Source: Alkalibacillus flavidus (GTDB lineage: Bacteria > Bacillota > Bacilli > Bacillales > Alkalibacillaceae). Taken from it: a stretch of 64,000 bases of DNA. The notes beneath the pieces are model-generated. The model did not search any database. It saw nothing but the letters and a program-made list of their open reading frames with translations, and had not been told where the DNA came from. The stretch is taken from the NCBI RefSeq assembly GCF_040545925.1, contig NZ_JBEPMX010000007.1, positions 62,001 to 126,000 on the forward strand, given 5' to 3'. The position numbers and the translations under genes were made by a program. This document shows positions 1 through 8,325 of this stretch, piece by piece (the stretch's first letter is position 1; each line of letters opens with the position of its first letter).

Positions 1-627
1 TTGCAAGTCTAATAGCTCGTCCTGCATGTCTTTACGGATAAGCGGGTCTAATGCTGAGAACGCTTCGTCCATTAATAAAACTTCAGGGTCGTTTGCTAAT
101 GCACGCGCCAGACCGACACGCTGTTGCATACCACCTGATAATTGGCTTGGTAACTGATTCACATAACCACCTAGACCAACTAATTCAAGTGCTTCTTTTG
201 CTTTTTTAGAACGCTCTTCTTGTTCCATACCTTGGATCTCAAGTCCGAATTCTGCATTCTGAAGGACTGTTCTAAATGGGAATAACGCAAATCGTTGGAA
301 AACCATACTCATTTTCGTACGACGAATTTCGCGTAATTGCTCTTTACTCATCGTTGCTAAGTTTTGGTCGTCGATTTCTACGCTACCTTCAGTTGGTTCG
401 ATCAGACGGTTAAGTAAACGTACTAATGTAGATTTACCACTACCTGAAAGACCCATGATTACGAAGACTTCTCCTTCTTCTACCTCAAACGATGCACGGT
501 TAACACCAACCGTACAACCCGTTTTTTCGAGGATTTCATCTTTGGAGTAACCTTCGTCTAACAATTTTGTTGCCTCTTTTGTTCTCTTACCGAAAATCTT
601 CGATAAATTTTCGACTTTAATCGGCAC
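1..627 (-). CDS. opuAA: Glycine betaine/proline ABC transporter, ATP-binding subunit OpuAA (3' end outside window)
   Basis: ATPase of the OpuA/ProU osmoprotectant importer, which energises uptake of glycine betaine at high osmolarity. The visible 209 residues hold Walker A GLSGSGKST (about 59-67), the signature LSGGMQ (163-168) and Walker B LLMDEAF (184-190). The roughly 50-residue N-terminal extension before the nucleotide-binding core is typical of OpuAA/ProV; the C-terminal CBS domains, if present, lie beyond the left edge. The start is GTG at 627, preceded by AAGAGGTG seven bases upstream. It is transcribed divergently from a GbsR-family regulator. Family assignment is firm; whether the substrate is betaine only or betaine plus proline cannot be read from this part. 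Confidence 0.9.
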   Translation of the reverse strand, partial: MPIKVENLSKIFGKRTKEATKLLDEGYSKDEILEKTGCTVGVNRASFEVEEGEVFVIMGLSGSGKSTLVRLLNRLIEPTEGSVEIDDQNLATMSKEQLREIRRTKMSMVFQRFALFPFRTVLQNAEFGLEIQGMEQEERSKKAKEALELVGLGGYVNQLPSQLSGGMQQRVGLARALANDPEVLLMDEAFSALDPLIRKDMQDELLDLQ

Positions 628-915
628 TGGTTTACACCTCTTTCTCCTCAATCACTGTACTTTAATCATATAACTTAGTTGTAATCACTTTGTAACAATC
701 ACTCTTATAACTATATTACTTAGACAATAAAAACTCAAATTCCACATGAAGCGACATATGTCTGTTTAGTCCGTAAAGTTTGAACTGAACAAACTTATCA
801 GACAAAATACTACGATTTACTTCTTAATTCTTGCATATTCTTCCTAATATATCAGTTTGTTTTTGTAGAAAAGTAATGTAAATTGTAAATTAGCAGTCTT
901 AAGGAGGCTTATTTT
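628..915. promoter_or_regulatory. Divergent opuA / regulator control region
   Basis: AT-rich 288-bp space between two divergent starts. On the opuA side a near-direct repeat is visible: TTGTAATCAC (679-688) followed by TTTGTAACAATCAC (689-702). This is a plausible place for the neighbouring GbsR-type protein to bind. I see only weak candidate promoters (on the minus strand TTACAA, 17 bp, TATATG) and do not insist on them. The regulator has the RBS AAGGAGG at about 901-907. Confidence 0.4.
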
Positions 916-1401
916 ATGCAAACAACAGAATGGAACGACTCACTTGAAACATTTCATTACAATATGATTAGCGAATTTTCTAAAACACTTGAAATGTTTT
1001 CATTAAATACAACCGAGTCCCAGCTGTTCGTCACCCTCTATCTCAGTGAAGATCCGATGACATTGGATGACATGAAGCATGCGCTTGGCAAAAGCAAAAC
1101 AGCGATGAACAATGCTGTGCGGACGCTTTTAGATTACAATCTCGTCGAACGTGTTTGGAAAAAAGGTGTTCGCAAAGATCTGTACCAAGCAGAAAAAGAT
1201 TTGTACGATAAATTCATGCGGGCTTATGTTAATCGTTGGCTCGAAGCGATTGAACGTCAAAAATCTAACCTTCAACAAATCGAAAAGCAATTTGCAAACG
1301 AGCCATCTAAACACAACCATCAAACGAATGAGAAATTACAAGAAGCGATTAAATTTCACAATACGCTTGAAGACGTATTTAACGATCTACATAAAGAATA
1401 G
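916..1401 (+). CDS. opuAR: GbsR/MarR-type transcriptional regulator of opuA (OpuAR-like)
   Basis: A 161-residue winged-helix protein. The segment from about residue 25 to 85 (LFVTLYLSEDPMTLDDMKHA, then KSKTAMNNAVRTLLDYNLVERVW) matches the DNA-binding part of GbsR/OpcR proteins, including the 'LDEM..L..SK..M...V..L....V......G.RK' pattern; the C-terminal third is a helical dimerisation segment. GbsR-family proteins repress choline and betaine genes, and OpuAR is the member known next to opuA in some bacilli. Divergent placement from opuAA points to that member. AAGGAGG precedes the ATG. A terminator follows the stop, so the gene is monocistronic. The symbol rests on context plus family, not on a checked orthology. 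Confidence 0.7.
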   Translation: MQTTEWNDSLETFHYNMISEFSKTLEMFSLNTTESQLFVTLYLSEDPMTLDDMKHALGKSKTAMNNAVRTLLDYNLVERVWKKGVRKDLYQAEKDLYDKFMRAYVNRWLEAIERQKSNLQQIEKQFANEPSKHNHQTNEKLQEAIKFHNTLEDVFNDLHKE

Positions 1402-1413
1402 ACCCCACTAGTC

Positions 1414-1458
1414 AACGAGTTGTTAGGTGTTAAAAAATTCCTACAACTCGTTTTCTTT
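1414..1458 (+). terminator. Rho-independent terminator after the GbsR-type regulator
   Basis: Stem AACGAGTTGT(t)AGG pairs with CCTACAACTCGTT, followed by TTTTCTTT. One base bulges in the left arm. Confidence 0.75.
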
Positions 1459-1520
1459 ATCATATGTTAAAATATAAAAAAACTCAAGTCATAACACTTT
1501 TGTCGAATGAGCGTTGACAC

Positions 1521-1549
1521 GTTACATCCAGACAAATGAAGGGTATAAT
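1521..1549 (+). promoter_or_regulatory. Sigma-A promoter of hpr
   Basis: Perfect -10 TATAAT at 1544-1549 with GTTACA at 1521-1526, 17 bp apart. A better-looking TTGACA at 1514 is 24 bp away, too far to pair with this -10. Confidence 0.55.
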
Positions 1550-1587
1550 GATAAGAACTACTATAATCATTAAAAGGAGTCGTTGAT

Positions 1588-2115
1588 GTGAGCGAAAAAT
1601 CTTATTCATTACAAGAAGCTATTTTATATTCACACAAAATGGCTCAGTTATCAAAAGCCATTTGGAAGCAAATCGAAAAAGATTGGCAAAATTGGGTGAA
1701 ACCGTTTGATTTAAACCTCAACGAACATCATATTTTGTGGATTTGTTATCATTTAAATGGAGCGAGCATTTCTGAGATCTCTCAATTTGGTATTATGCAC
1801 GTCTCAACAGCTTTCAATTTCTCGAAAAAATTAGAAGCTAGACAACTACTTACCTTCTCTAAACGCGAAGAAGACAAACGAAACACCTATGTGGAGCTAA
1901 CCGATGAAGGTAAACGGTTATTCGAAGAGACGATGGAAGCTCACGCTGCGGGTACCGATAAAAACACGGTTATGAAAGCTTCATTACCACTGAAAGATTT
2001 ATATGGACGCTTTCCAGAATTTCAAGACTTAGAAGCGATCGTTAAAGAGATTTATGGCGACGAATATTTAGACATTTTAGACCGCTCCATCGCAAGCATT
2101 AAAGCCGAATATTAA
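1588..2115 (+). CDS. hpr: HTH-type transcriptional regulator Hpr (ScoC)
   Basis: A 175-residue MarR-family regulator. In B. subtilis, Hpr/ScoC is a transition-state repressor of extracellular protease and some sporulation and transport genes. The sequence has the Hpr-specific N-terminus (SYSLQEAILYSHKMAQLSKA, then W..IEKDWQNW), the recognition region HVSTAFNFSKKLEARQLL and the wing KREEDKRNTYVELT. The start must be GTG at 1588: the overlapping ATG four bases earlier runs straight into TGA. AAAAGGAG lies eight bases upstream. Neighbours (prsA and yhaMNO downstream) repeat the B. subtilis order, which strengthens the call. Confidence 0.93.
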   Translation: MSEKSYSLQEAILYSHKMAQLSKAIWKQIEKDWQNWVKPFDLNLNEHHILWICYHLNGASISEISQFGIMHVSTAFNFSKKLEARQLLTFSKREEDKRNTYVELTDEGKRLFEETMEAHAAGTDKNTVMKASLPLKDLYGRFPEFQDLEAIVKEIYGDEYLDILDRSIASIKAEY

Positions 2116-2142
2116 ACTCTTATAATTTTTTAGTTGAAAGGG

Positions 2143-2171
2143 TTGAATTTTTTCTTTGTAAGGCGTATTAT
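2143..2171 (+). promoter_or_regulatory. Candidate sigma-A promoter of the DUF3267 gene
   Basis: TTGAAT (2143-2148), 17 bp, TATTAT (2166-2171). A small inverted repeat AGACA-ttgat-TGTCT lies just downstream at 2184-2198 and could be an operator. Confidence 0.5.
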
Positions 2172-2238
2172 CTCCCTTGTAATAGACATTGATTGTCTGT
2201 TGTCATGCCTAATTTCAAATAAAAAGGGGGCCCTTACA

Positions 2239-2781
2239 ATGACTTGTTGGAAAACGATCAACATTTCAAAAGAATTCGGCCAAAATCGACTCAAAATCAT
2301 GTCGGTTTTTCTCGGTATTATGTCCTTTATTGTGTTATTCATACCGTTTTCGCTATTACATCATAGCGTTCCATTACACGACCCGGCACTGTGGCAAGTG
2401 TTGTTAGGGCTTATAACCTTACCCATATTACACAAGTTGGCCCATGCATTGCCAATTACGTTTACAAGTAAAGAATTTAAATTAAACTGGTATTTCAAAT
2501 ATCGTTACATGCCATTTCTTAAAATTAAAATGCGCTCAAGTTTATCTAAACGGACGTCAATTATTATGATGGTAGCCCCTACCGTTGTTTTGACGTTACC
2601 GCTCTTAGTTCTGGCGAATGTATTTCCATCGTATTATCCAATTTTAATTGTGTTTACGTCGATTCATATTGGCATTTCACTTACGGATTGGTTAATGTTA
2701 TCATTCTTTATTAGAGCACCTAAGAAATGTATAGTAGAAAAATCAAAACACAACTATGATATTCTCGTTCGTTCTCCATAA
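2239..2781 (+). CDS. DUF3267-type membrane protein with degenerate zincin motif
   Basis: A 180-residue integral membrane protein resembling the DUF3267 (putative zincin peptidase) group found beside hpr in bacilli. Hydrophobic segments lie at about 22-40, 52-72, 106-126 and 130-150. Membrane zincins carry HExxH; here the matching position reads HKLAH (about residues 65-69), so the catalytic glutamate is a lysine. Two histidines remain, but peptidase activity is doubtful. The start is the ATG at 2239, with AAAAAGGGGG about eight bases upstream; the longer open frame from 2134 has no ribosome site. Function unknown. Confidence 0.6.
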   Translation: MTCWKTINISKEFGQNRLKIMSVFLGIMSFIVLFIPFSLLHHSVPLHDPALWQVLLGLITLPILHKLAHALPITFTSKEFKLNWYFKYRYMPFLKIKMRSSLSKRTSIIMMVAPTVVLTLPLLVLANVFPSYYPILIVFTSIHIGISLTDWLMLSFFIRAPKKCIVEKSKHNYDILVRSP

Positions 2782-2817
2782 ACGTAGTATGATGGTGAGT
2801 CATTAGGAGGGGAAACT

Positions 2818-2997
2818 TTGTTACTGTTTTATGTACCATTTGCGTTATTTATTTTTTACGCATTTAATCGTATGACCCAAAAGTTTTGTACAAAATCAGA
2901 GATGTCTAACGAAAAAAGCGTTAAAGTTTATCGTATGATCAATATTTCAATGCTTGTCTTACTCATCTCATCCTATTATGAAGTGAATTATTTATAA
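2818..2997 (+). CDS. Small membrane protein, 59 aa, unknown
   Basis: Begins with TTG at 2818, immediately after a strong AGGAGGGG (2806-2813). It encodes 59 residues with two hydrophobic segments (about 1-17 and 41-56) flanking a charged loop that contains KSEMSNEKSVK. I do not recognise the family. The strong ribosome site and the 36-bp spacing from the DUF3267 gene suggest a two-gene unit. An alternative is that the TTG is not used and the protein starts at an internal ATG, but that would remove the first membrane segment. Confidence 0.55.
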   Translation: MLLFYVPFALFIFYAFNRMTQKFCTKSEMSNEKSVKVYRMINISMLVLLISSYYEVNYL

Positions 2998-3049
2998 TGA
3001 AAGCTATGTTACAGTTTAGTGTTGATTTTGATTGATTTAGCACTGAGTT

Positions 3050-3195
3050 GTTGAATTGTGAGAAGCGAAGGTGGCGACTCCTGGTCGACTAAAAGCGGTC
3101 ACGTCCTGTGGCCAACGTCGACACTAGACCATCCGGGTCGTCGGAAAGCGTCCACCGACAGCGGATCACAATATCAACGACGGATTTTAACAAAG
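3050..3195. repeat. GC-rich nested inverted repeat of the Bacillus 'GCGACTCCTG...GGAAAGCG' type
   Basis: Intergenic GC-rich element in an AT-rich gap. Nested arms: GGTGG (3070-3074) with CCACC (3152-3156), GTCGAC (3084-3089) with GTCGAC (3117-3122), and GGTCAC (3097-3102) with GTGGCC (3108-3113, one G-U). It contains GCGACTCCTG near the left end and GGAAAGCGTCC near the right. I associate these hallmarks with a widespread, poorly explained intergenic repeat of Bacillus genomes. There is no open frame and no transposase. Only one copy is visible here. Confidence 0.65.
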
Positions 3196-3206
3196 CCATA
3201 ATGAAT

Positions 3207-3248
3207 GAAAAAGGTTGATCCGCACACGTGGCGGATCAACCTTTTTTT
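3207..3248. terminator. Bidirectional Rho-independent terminator
   Basis: Perfect stem AAAAGGTTGATCCGC / GCGGATCAACCTTTT with A-run and T-run on the two sides. It serves the plus-strand small membrane gene and the minus-strand yjcZ. Confidence 0.85.
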
Positions 3249-3257
3249 CGTCTTATT

Positions 3258-3347
3258 TTAGTACCATGCAGCACCCACAATAATGAGAAGAATAAACAAG
3301 ACGACGATTAACGCAAAGCCACTGCTATAGTTGCTACCATGACTCAT
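3258..3347 (-). CDS. yjcZ: YjcZ-family sporulation membrane peptide, 29 aa
   Basis: A 29-residue peptide MSHGSNYSSGFALIVVLFIL followed by LIIVGAAWY. It is the standard YjcZ/SSCS layout: a short polar, Gly/Ser/Tyr-rich head and one transmembrane helix of the pattern FALIVVLFILLIIVGAA. Members are tiny membrane proteins made during sporulation; their exact job is not known. ATG at 3347 is preceded by GGGAGGTG. On the minus strand CATATATTA (3376-3384) fits the sigma-K -10 pattern CATANNNTA, but I cannot place a good -35, so the promoter is left open. Confidence 0.85.
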   Translation of the reverse strand: MSHGSNYSSGFALIVVLFILLIIVGAAWY

Positions 3348-3490
3348 ATTCTCACCTCCCATAACATGACTAGTGTAATATATGGCATAACAGAACTGTT
3401 TGATTAGGCTACCGTCAAGTTGATTGATGCCTCGTTTCTTTTTTTATGGTATATTTATCAGTGTAAAAAGAGACTATAGGGGGAATCACG

Positions 3491-4372
3491 GTGAAAAAGA
3501 TTATCAGTCTATTGTTTGTATTGTTTGTTGCCATGCTGTTCATGACCGCCTGTCAATCGGACGAAGAAGTGGTCGTTGAATCTGAAGCAGGTAATATTAC
3601 GCAAGATGAGTTTTATCAAGAACTAAAAGACCGTTACGGAGAAGATGTTTTACGCGAGATGACGAAAAAAATGGTCCTCGAATCGCAATACGATGTTTCT
3701 GAAGAAGAAATCGATGATGAAATTGCAAGTTTTAAAGATCAAATCGGGCCTCAATTCGAACAATTTCTTAATCAACAAGGCTACGACAATGAAGAAGAAT
3801 TTCGAAATGCTTTTTATATGAGTCAGCTCGAATTTCAAGCGGCTACGGAGGATTTGAATGTCTCAGATGACGATGTGAGAATGCGTTATGACAATATGCA
3901 GCAAGAAATTAAAGCGCGTCACATTTTAGTCGAGGAGAAGAGTACGGCAGAAGAAGTGATAGAACGTTATAATAGTGGAGATGATTTTGCAAGCTTAGCT
4001 GAAGAATATTCAATTGACGGATCGGCTAATTCTGGCGGCGACCTTGGCTATTTCACAGGTGGCGATATGGTGTTACCATTTGAGCGAGCTGCGTTTTCAC
4101 TCGAAGTTGATGAGATAAGCGAACCTGTTGAAACGCGCCACGGTTGGCACGTCATTTTAGTAGAGGACAAGCGTGAAGCTGACGTAGAATTGGGTTCATT
4201 TGAAGATATGGAAGCACAAATACGTGAAAACCTGCTCGCTTCCCAAGTATCACAAGATGAACTGAGCAGCATTATTAATGGTGTCATTAATGATGCCGAT
4301 GTCACGATTCAAGACGACGATCTCGACCATTTATTTCAAACAGAAGATGACAGTGAAAACAGCGAATCATAA
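3491..4372 (+). CDS. prsA: Foldase lipoprotein PrsA (parvulin-type peptidyl-prolyl isomerase)
   Basis: A 293-residue extracytoplasmic lipoprotein that helps secreted proteins fold after translocation. The signal peptide ends in the lipobox MTAC with the lipidated cysteine at residue 21. The parvulin (PPIC) domain spans about 140-228 (KARHILVEE, then DLGYFTGGDMVLPFE, then HGWHVILVED). The N-terminal SurA-like helical part (about 30-135) and a C-terminal acidic tail (DDDLDHLFQTEDDSENSES) complete the usual architecture. GTG start at 3491 after AGGGGGAATCAC. It is separated by a hairpin from the convergent yhaM, as in B. subtilis. Confidence 0.95.
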   Translation: MKKIISLLFVLFVAMLFMTACQSDEEVVVESEAGNITQDEFYQELKDRYGEDVLREMTKKMVLESQYDVSEEEIDDEIASFKDQIGPQFEQFLNQQGYDNEEEFRNAFYMSQLEFQAATEDLNVSDDDVRMRYDNMQQEIKARHILVEEKSTAEEVIERYNSGDDFASLAEEYSIDGSANSGGDLGYFTGGDMVLPFERAAFSLEVDEISEPVETRHGWHVILVEDKREADVELGSFEDMEAQIRENLLASQVSQDELSSIINGVINDADVTIQDDDLDHLFQTEDDSENSES

Positions 4373-4376
4373 AATT

Positions 4377-4407
4377 AACCGCCCAAGCTTATCGGGCGGT
4401 CTTTTTA
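4377..4407 (+). terminator. prsA terminator
   Basis: ACCGCCC / GGGCGGT stem with CTTTTTAT following on the plus strand. Confidence 0.8.
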
Positions 4408-4412
4408 TACAC

Positions 4413-5351
4413 TTAAATCGTCGGCTTATAAAATTGTCTGTTTTCCATAGGAAAGATTCGATCGGTGAACTCACCTGGATTGACTTTCTCTAACGCGCGA
4501 TTAACCATGTTCATTTTTGCATCAATCATATCAATTTGGTGTAGCATTTCCGCTTCACGTAAAATCGGCGTTTTCGGACTTCCCCATTCATTTTTACCAT
4601 GATGACTTAACACTAAGTGTTGTAACAATAACACTTCCTCACCATCAATACCGAGTTCTTGAGCCGTTAGTTTAATTTCTTCAACCATCATCGAAATATG
4701 CCCCAACATTTTTCCTTCCAACGTGTATGTTGGCGAAGCTGGCGACGATAGTTCTTTAATTTTACCGATGTCGTGCAAAATAATTCCTGAATACAATAAG
4801 TCGGTATTCAATTCAGGATATAACCCTTTCATCTGTTGCGCAATTTTGAGCATACTGACGATGTGATGCATTAAGCCTGACGCATATTCGTGGTGATTTT
4901 TCGTTGCTGCTGGATAGGTAAATAGGTCATCATTATATTTCTTTAAAATTTGGCGAACAATGCGTTGAATATTTGGATTTTCTAACGCGAAAATCATCTG
5001 TGATAAATAGTCTTTCATTTCATCAAGGTCAACTGGCGCTTTTTCGATGAAATCGTCGATCCGGACACCGTCCATTTCATTCGCTAAACGGATTTGCCGA
5101 ACGTTGAGCTGATGTTTACCACGAAATTGTTTAATGTCACCTTGCACATGGACAATCGCTTCAGCTAAAAAGGTTTCCTCGTCTTCTTTCGCGGCATCCC
5201 ACAATTTAGCTTCAATCTCTCCACTTCGGTCACGGAATATAATGGTGAGAAACGGTTTGCCGTTACTCGCGACTCCTTTGTCGACTGATTTAATTAATAA
5301 AAACCCTTCAAACTGATCGCCTACTTCTCGATTCGCTATACCTTGTGTCAT
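4413..5351 (-). CDS. yhaM: 3'-5' exoribonuclease YhaM
   Basis: 312 residues, the usual YhaM length. An OB-fold nucleic-acid-binding domain (about 10-95; FLLIKSVDKGVASNGKPFLT, then DRSGEIEAKLWD) is followed by an HD-type metal-dependent hydrolase domain with H162/H163, the HD pair at 193-194 (ILHDIGKIKEL) and a further HH in LSHHGKNEWGSP. YhaM trims RNA (and ssDNA) from the 3' end in Firmicutes. It is the last gene of the yhaO-yhaN-yhaM unit, 36 bp after yhaN. ATG at 5351 after AAAGGAG. Confidence 0.93.
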   Translation of the reverse strand: MTQGIANREVGDQFEGFLLIKSVDKGVASNGKPFLTIIFRDRSGEIEAKLWDAAKEDEETFLAEAIVHVQGDIKQFRGKHQLNVRQIRLANEMDGVRIDDFIEKAPVDLDEMKDYLSQMIFALENPNIQRIVRQILKKYNDDLFTYPAATKNHHEYASGLMHHIVSMLKIAQQMKGLYPELNTDLLYSGIILHDIGKIKELSSPASPTYTLEGKMLGHISMMVEEIKLTAQELGIDGEEVLLLQHLVLSHHGKNEWGSPKTPILREAEMLHQIDMIDAKMNMVNRALEKVNPGEFTDRIFPMENRQFYKPTI

Positions 5352-5387
5352 GTAATCGCACTCCTTTACTTAAGTTTACGTTCTATT

Positions 5388-8324
5388 CTAACCTGTCACC
5401 GCTTGACCTTCATTTATATGAACGGTATAAATAGAAGAATCGTCTTCGTATGGTTCGCAAGCAAAATAAATCATTTGTTGTTCCTTTGCTTGATTGATTA
5501 ACATCGACATCATACGTTCGTACCGTTCACCATCAAAATGAACAAACGCATCGTCTAAAATAAACGGAAAACGTTTGGAATCGTGCAATGATGCATTCAA
5601 CGCTAAACGTAGCGAAACATACAACTGATCTGCCGTTCCATCAGATAATTGCTTCACATCAAACCAGACCCCATTTCGATGGTGCACCATCAATGTTTCT
5701 TCACGCGAAAATTGTACTTCGTGATAAGACCCACCTGTTAACGTATTAAACATATGAGCCGTATGCTTTAACACATTCGGCAAATAGTCATGCTGATAGC
5801 GCGCTTTTGTTTCTTGAATGAGTCCTTTTGCCGTTTGTAGAACGGCCCATTCTTTCGCCAACGTCTTCACTTCATCTTCTACTTTAGACCGTTCGTGAAT
5901 TAAATCTGATAAACGACCATCTTCTTCCATTTGTTTTATATGTGCCGAGCAATCAGCTAAGCGTTGACGCTTTTGTTCTAATTCGTTTTGTTTTTTGTCA
6001 CGCTCTTGTTTTAATTCATCCCGTTCACGTTCCAGCATTCCCCAATGGAACGTTTCCGTTAAAAGATCATCTGTCATGTCACCAAACAATCGTTTAACAT
6101 GTGTATAAGCTGCTTGCCTTTTCTCATCCAATTCCTTATAAGTTGCAAATGCTTGAATCACATCATCTAGTTCTGTTTCATTAGCAGCATCTACTTCTGA
6201 TAACATGTCTTGCATCGCTTGATCATACGGTTGGAACTCATCATTTAGCTCTTGAAGTTGTTTTTCAAGTTCTTCTAACCAGTAATGCTGTTGGCGAATG
6301 TGCTCATTGATGTCACGTTCTTGGTTCAAATATTCTCGGACTAATTGAATCGACGTCTCATCGTCTTGCCAATTGTAATGATCCATGTAATAAGATAAAA
6401 ATCGCTGCAACTGCTCTCTAATATAAGATAAAGACGCTTCTATTGATTGCGCTGAATGTTGTAGTTGATCCATATCTTCGAGTAGCCGTTGACCATTAAT
6501 TAGCTGTTGAGCTAAATCATCCCACTGCTCAAGTTCATATCGTTCTAGCCACGGATGCCGGTCTAATTCCACTGTTTGTTTCGCTTCCAAATCGTCTAAA
6601 CGTTCTTCAATTTGCAATCGTTCTGCTTCAATATCGCGAAGCTCACCATTGACATAATCAATGGTCGATTGTCTTTGGCGTCGTTCAGTTTGGATTTCGT
6701 CATCCTCGCGCAAAGACGCTTCAAGTGTTCTTTTTGTCTCATAAAGGGCATTCGATTGTTGTAAATCATCGTGTTCCCCAAGTTCCCGCTCACGTGGAAC
6801 TGTTTTCGTTTGAAATTGTCGGTGTAATCCGTATGATAACAACCCGCCTGTTCCAATAACAACAAACGGCCAAAAAACACTTATATCACCGAATAAGCCA
6901 GACCACATCGCTCCAGCTAAAATCGTCGCAAGCAATAGCACAATCCATTTTGACCCGTTCATTAACGGCTGGTTAGACGAGGCATGATTGGCTGATCGAC
7001 TAAATACTTTCACCTGTTCTGAGGCAATATCGCGTTGGACTTGCTCGAGTTGTTGTTCCATCTCCTGTCGTTTATATTCTTCTAATTGTTGAGCTTTAAT
7101 GGCTTGTTGTTTTGTCTCTAATGCTTTTAACTCATCTAATTTAACCCGCTTACGTCGTTCTAAGTCACCTAGTTTTTCGGCATTGGCTTGTAAGTCATAG
7201 GCTAAACGGGACCACGTTTGACGTGTGTAATCACTGACAGCTAACGTTCTTAACGTATCATTTTCAACAGGTAAGCGCATATCCGACAATTGTTTGTCTT
7301 TGTCTCGAATTTGTTCGGTTAAATCATGGCATTGCTTCTGTTTATGTTCCCACTCTACTGTCCATTCTTGAATTTCATCTAACGTGAACGGAAAATGATC
7401 TTTCTTTGATTGCGCCATTAACCGATTGCGTTCCGTTTTGACTTCCGACATTTTCGACATTAAGAGTTGAGCCCGCTCGTCACGTTCTTGCCGTTTTGCC
7501 TTCACCGTTTCATACCGTTCAATCATATCTTGTGATAAATGTGTATGGTCGAGCAGTGATGCCATTTCGCGGTCAAGTGACTGAACCTGTTCGATCGACG
7601 CCTGCACTTGTAACAATTGATGAAGCTCGTCGATACGGTGTTTTAGTCGTTCATCTTCATCTCTTAAGTGTTGAATATCCGACTCGAGTTGTTTCGCTTC
7701 TTGATAAAGCGTTGCATGGTCAGCTTCTTTTGATTGCGTTTTTTCAATTTCATCATTTAATGTCTTCACTTGTTGTAACGCTTGGTTAACGGGCGGTTTA
7801 CGACCTTGTTTTTTGAACAGTTTATCACTTTGTTTCGTTAATGATTGTTCGATATCGACAATATCATCCGACCCTGTTAAACCGAGGTTGAATAAAATTT
7901 TGCCAATGTCTTCTGATTGATGATGCCGAATCGCATTCAAATCACGGTCTTGAAACGAAAAAATGGCCCGAAACAAATCATAATCAACATGGTGTAGCAC
8001 GTCTTGAATTTGTCCATCTGTCATCACTTCACCACGAACATAGCCCGTTCGTTTACCACGATTTCGGTGAGCCAGACGCTCAATCGTATAATCATATGTA
8101 TCATCTGTTATAATCAATCGTCCACCGAGTTGGCCGTCTGCAACGGATGTGTAATGGTCACGGTCTGTTGCAGACAAACCGAATAAAACATAGGTCACAA
8201 ACGCACGTAATGACGATTTCCCTGATTCATTCGGTCCGTACACATAATTAAACTGAGGATGCAAATCGATCGTTTGGTTTCGCCATTTCCCAAAAGACAC
8301 GAGTTGTAGCTGTTTTATCCACAC
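5388..8324 (-). CDS. yhaN: SbcC/Rad50-like ATPase YhaN
   Basis: About 978 residues: an SMC-like ATPase with Walker A GPNESGKSS near the N-terminus, two long coiled-coil arms rich in E/K/Q/R, and the ABC signature/Walker B half at the C-terminus (QLSDGTADQLYVSLRLAL, then FILDDAFVHFD). A hydrophobic stretch in the middle (WIVLLLATILAGAMWSGLFG) matches the membrane insertion seen in YhaN. It pairs with the YhaO nuclease as SbcC pairs with SbcD. I choose GTG at 8324: it lies one base after the yhaO stop, has GGAAGGG within the end of yhaO, and gives MWIKQLQLVSFGKW, the family start. The frame could open at 8342, but that would overlap yhaO. Confidence 0.92.
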   Translation of the reverse strand: MWIKQLQLVSFGKWRNQTIDLHPQFNYVYGPNESGKSSLRAFVTYVLFGLSATDRDHYTSVADGQLGGRLIITDDTYDYTIERLAHRNRGKRTGYVRGEVMTDGQIQDVLHHVDYDLFRAIFSFQDRDLNAIRHHQSEDIGKILFNLGLTGSDDIVDIEQSLTKQSDKLFKKQGRKPPVNQALQQVKTLNDEIEKTQSKEADHATLYQEAKQLESDIQHLRDEDERLKHRIDELHQLLQVQASIEQVQSLDREMASLLDHTHLSQDMIERYETVKAKRQERDERAQLLMSKMSEVKTERNRLMAQSKKDHFPFTLDEIQEWTVEWEHKQKQCHDLTEQIRDKDKQLSDMRLPVENDTLRTLAVSDYTRQTWSRLAYDLQANAEKLGDLERRKRVKLDELKALETKQQAIKAQQLEEYKRQEMEQQLEQVQRDIASEQVKVFSRSANHASSNQPLMNGSKWIVLLLATILAGAMWSGLFGDISVFWPFVVIGTGGLLSYGLHRQFQTKTVPRERELGEHDDLQQSNALYETKRTLEASLREDDEIQTERRQRQSTIDYVNGELRDIEAERLQIEERLDDLEAKQTVELDRHPWLERYELEQWDDLAQQLINGQRLLEDMDQLQHSAQSIEASLSYIREQLQRFLSYYMDHYNWQDDETSIQLVREYLNQERDINEHIRQQHYWLEELEKQLQELNDEFQPYDQAMQDMLSEVDAANETELDDVIQAFATYKELDEKRQAAYTHVKRLFGDMTDDLLTETFHWGMLERERDELKQERDKKQNELEQKRQRLADCSAHIKQMEEDGRLSDLIHERSKVEDEVKTLAKEWAVLQTAKGLIQETKARYQHDYLPNVLKHTAHMFNTLTGGSYHEVQFSREETLMVHHRNGVWFDVKQLSDGTADQLYVSLRLALNASLHDSKRFPFILDDAFVHFDGERYERMMSMLINQAKEQQMIYFACEPYEDDSSIYTVHINEGQAVTG

Positions 8325-8325
8325 G

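Noticed and set aside
1514..1519. TTGACA as the -35 of hpr
   Set aside because: It is 24 bp from the TATAAT box; GTTACA at 1521 has the correct 17-bp spacing.
6596..6880. A 94-codon frame inside yhaN on the same strand
   Set aside because: Out-of-frame shadow within an intact 978-codon gene.
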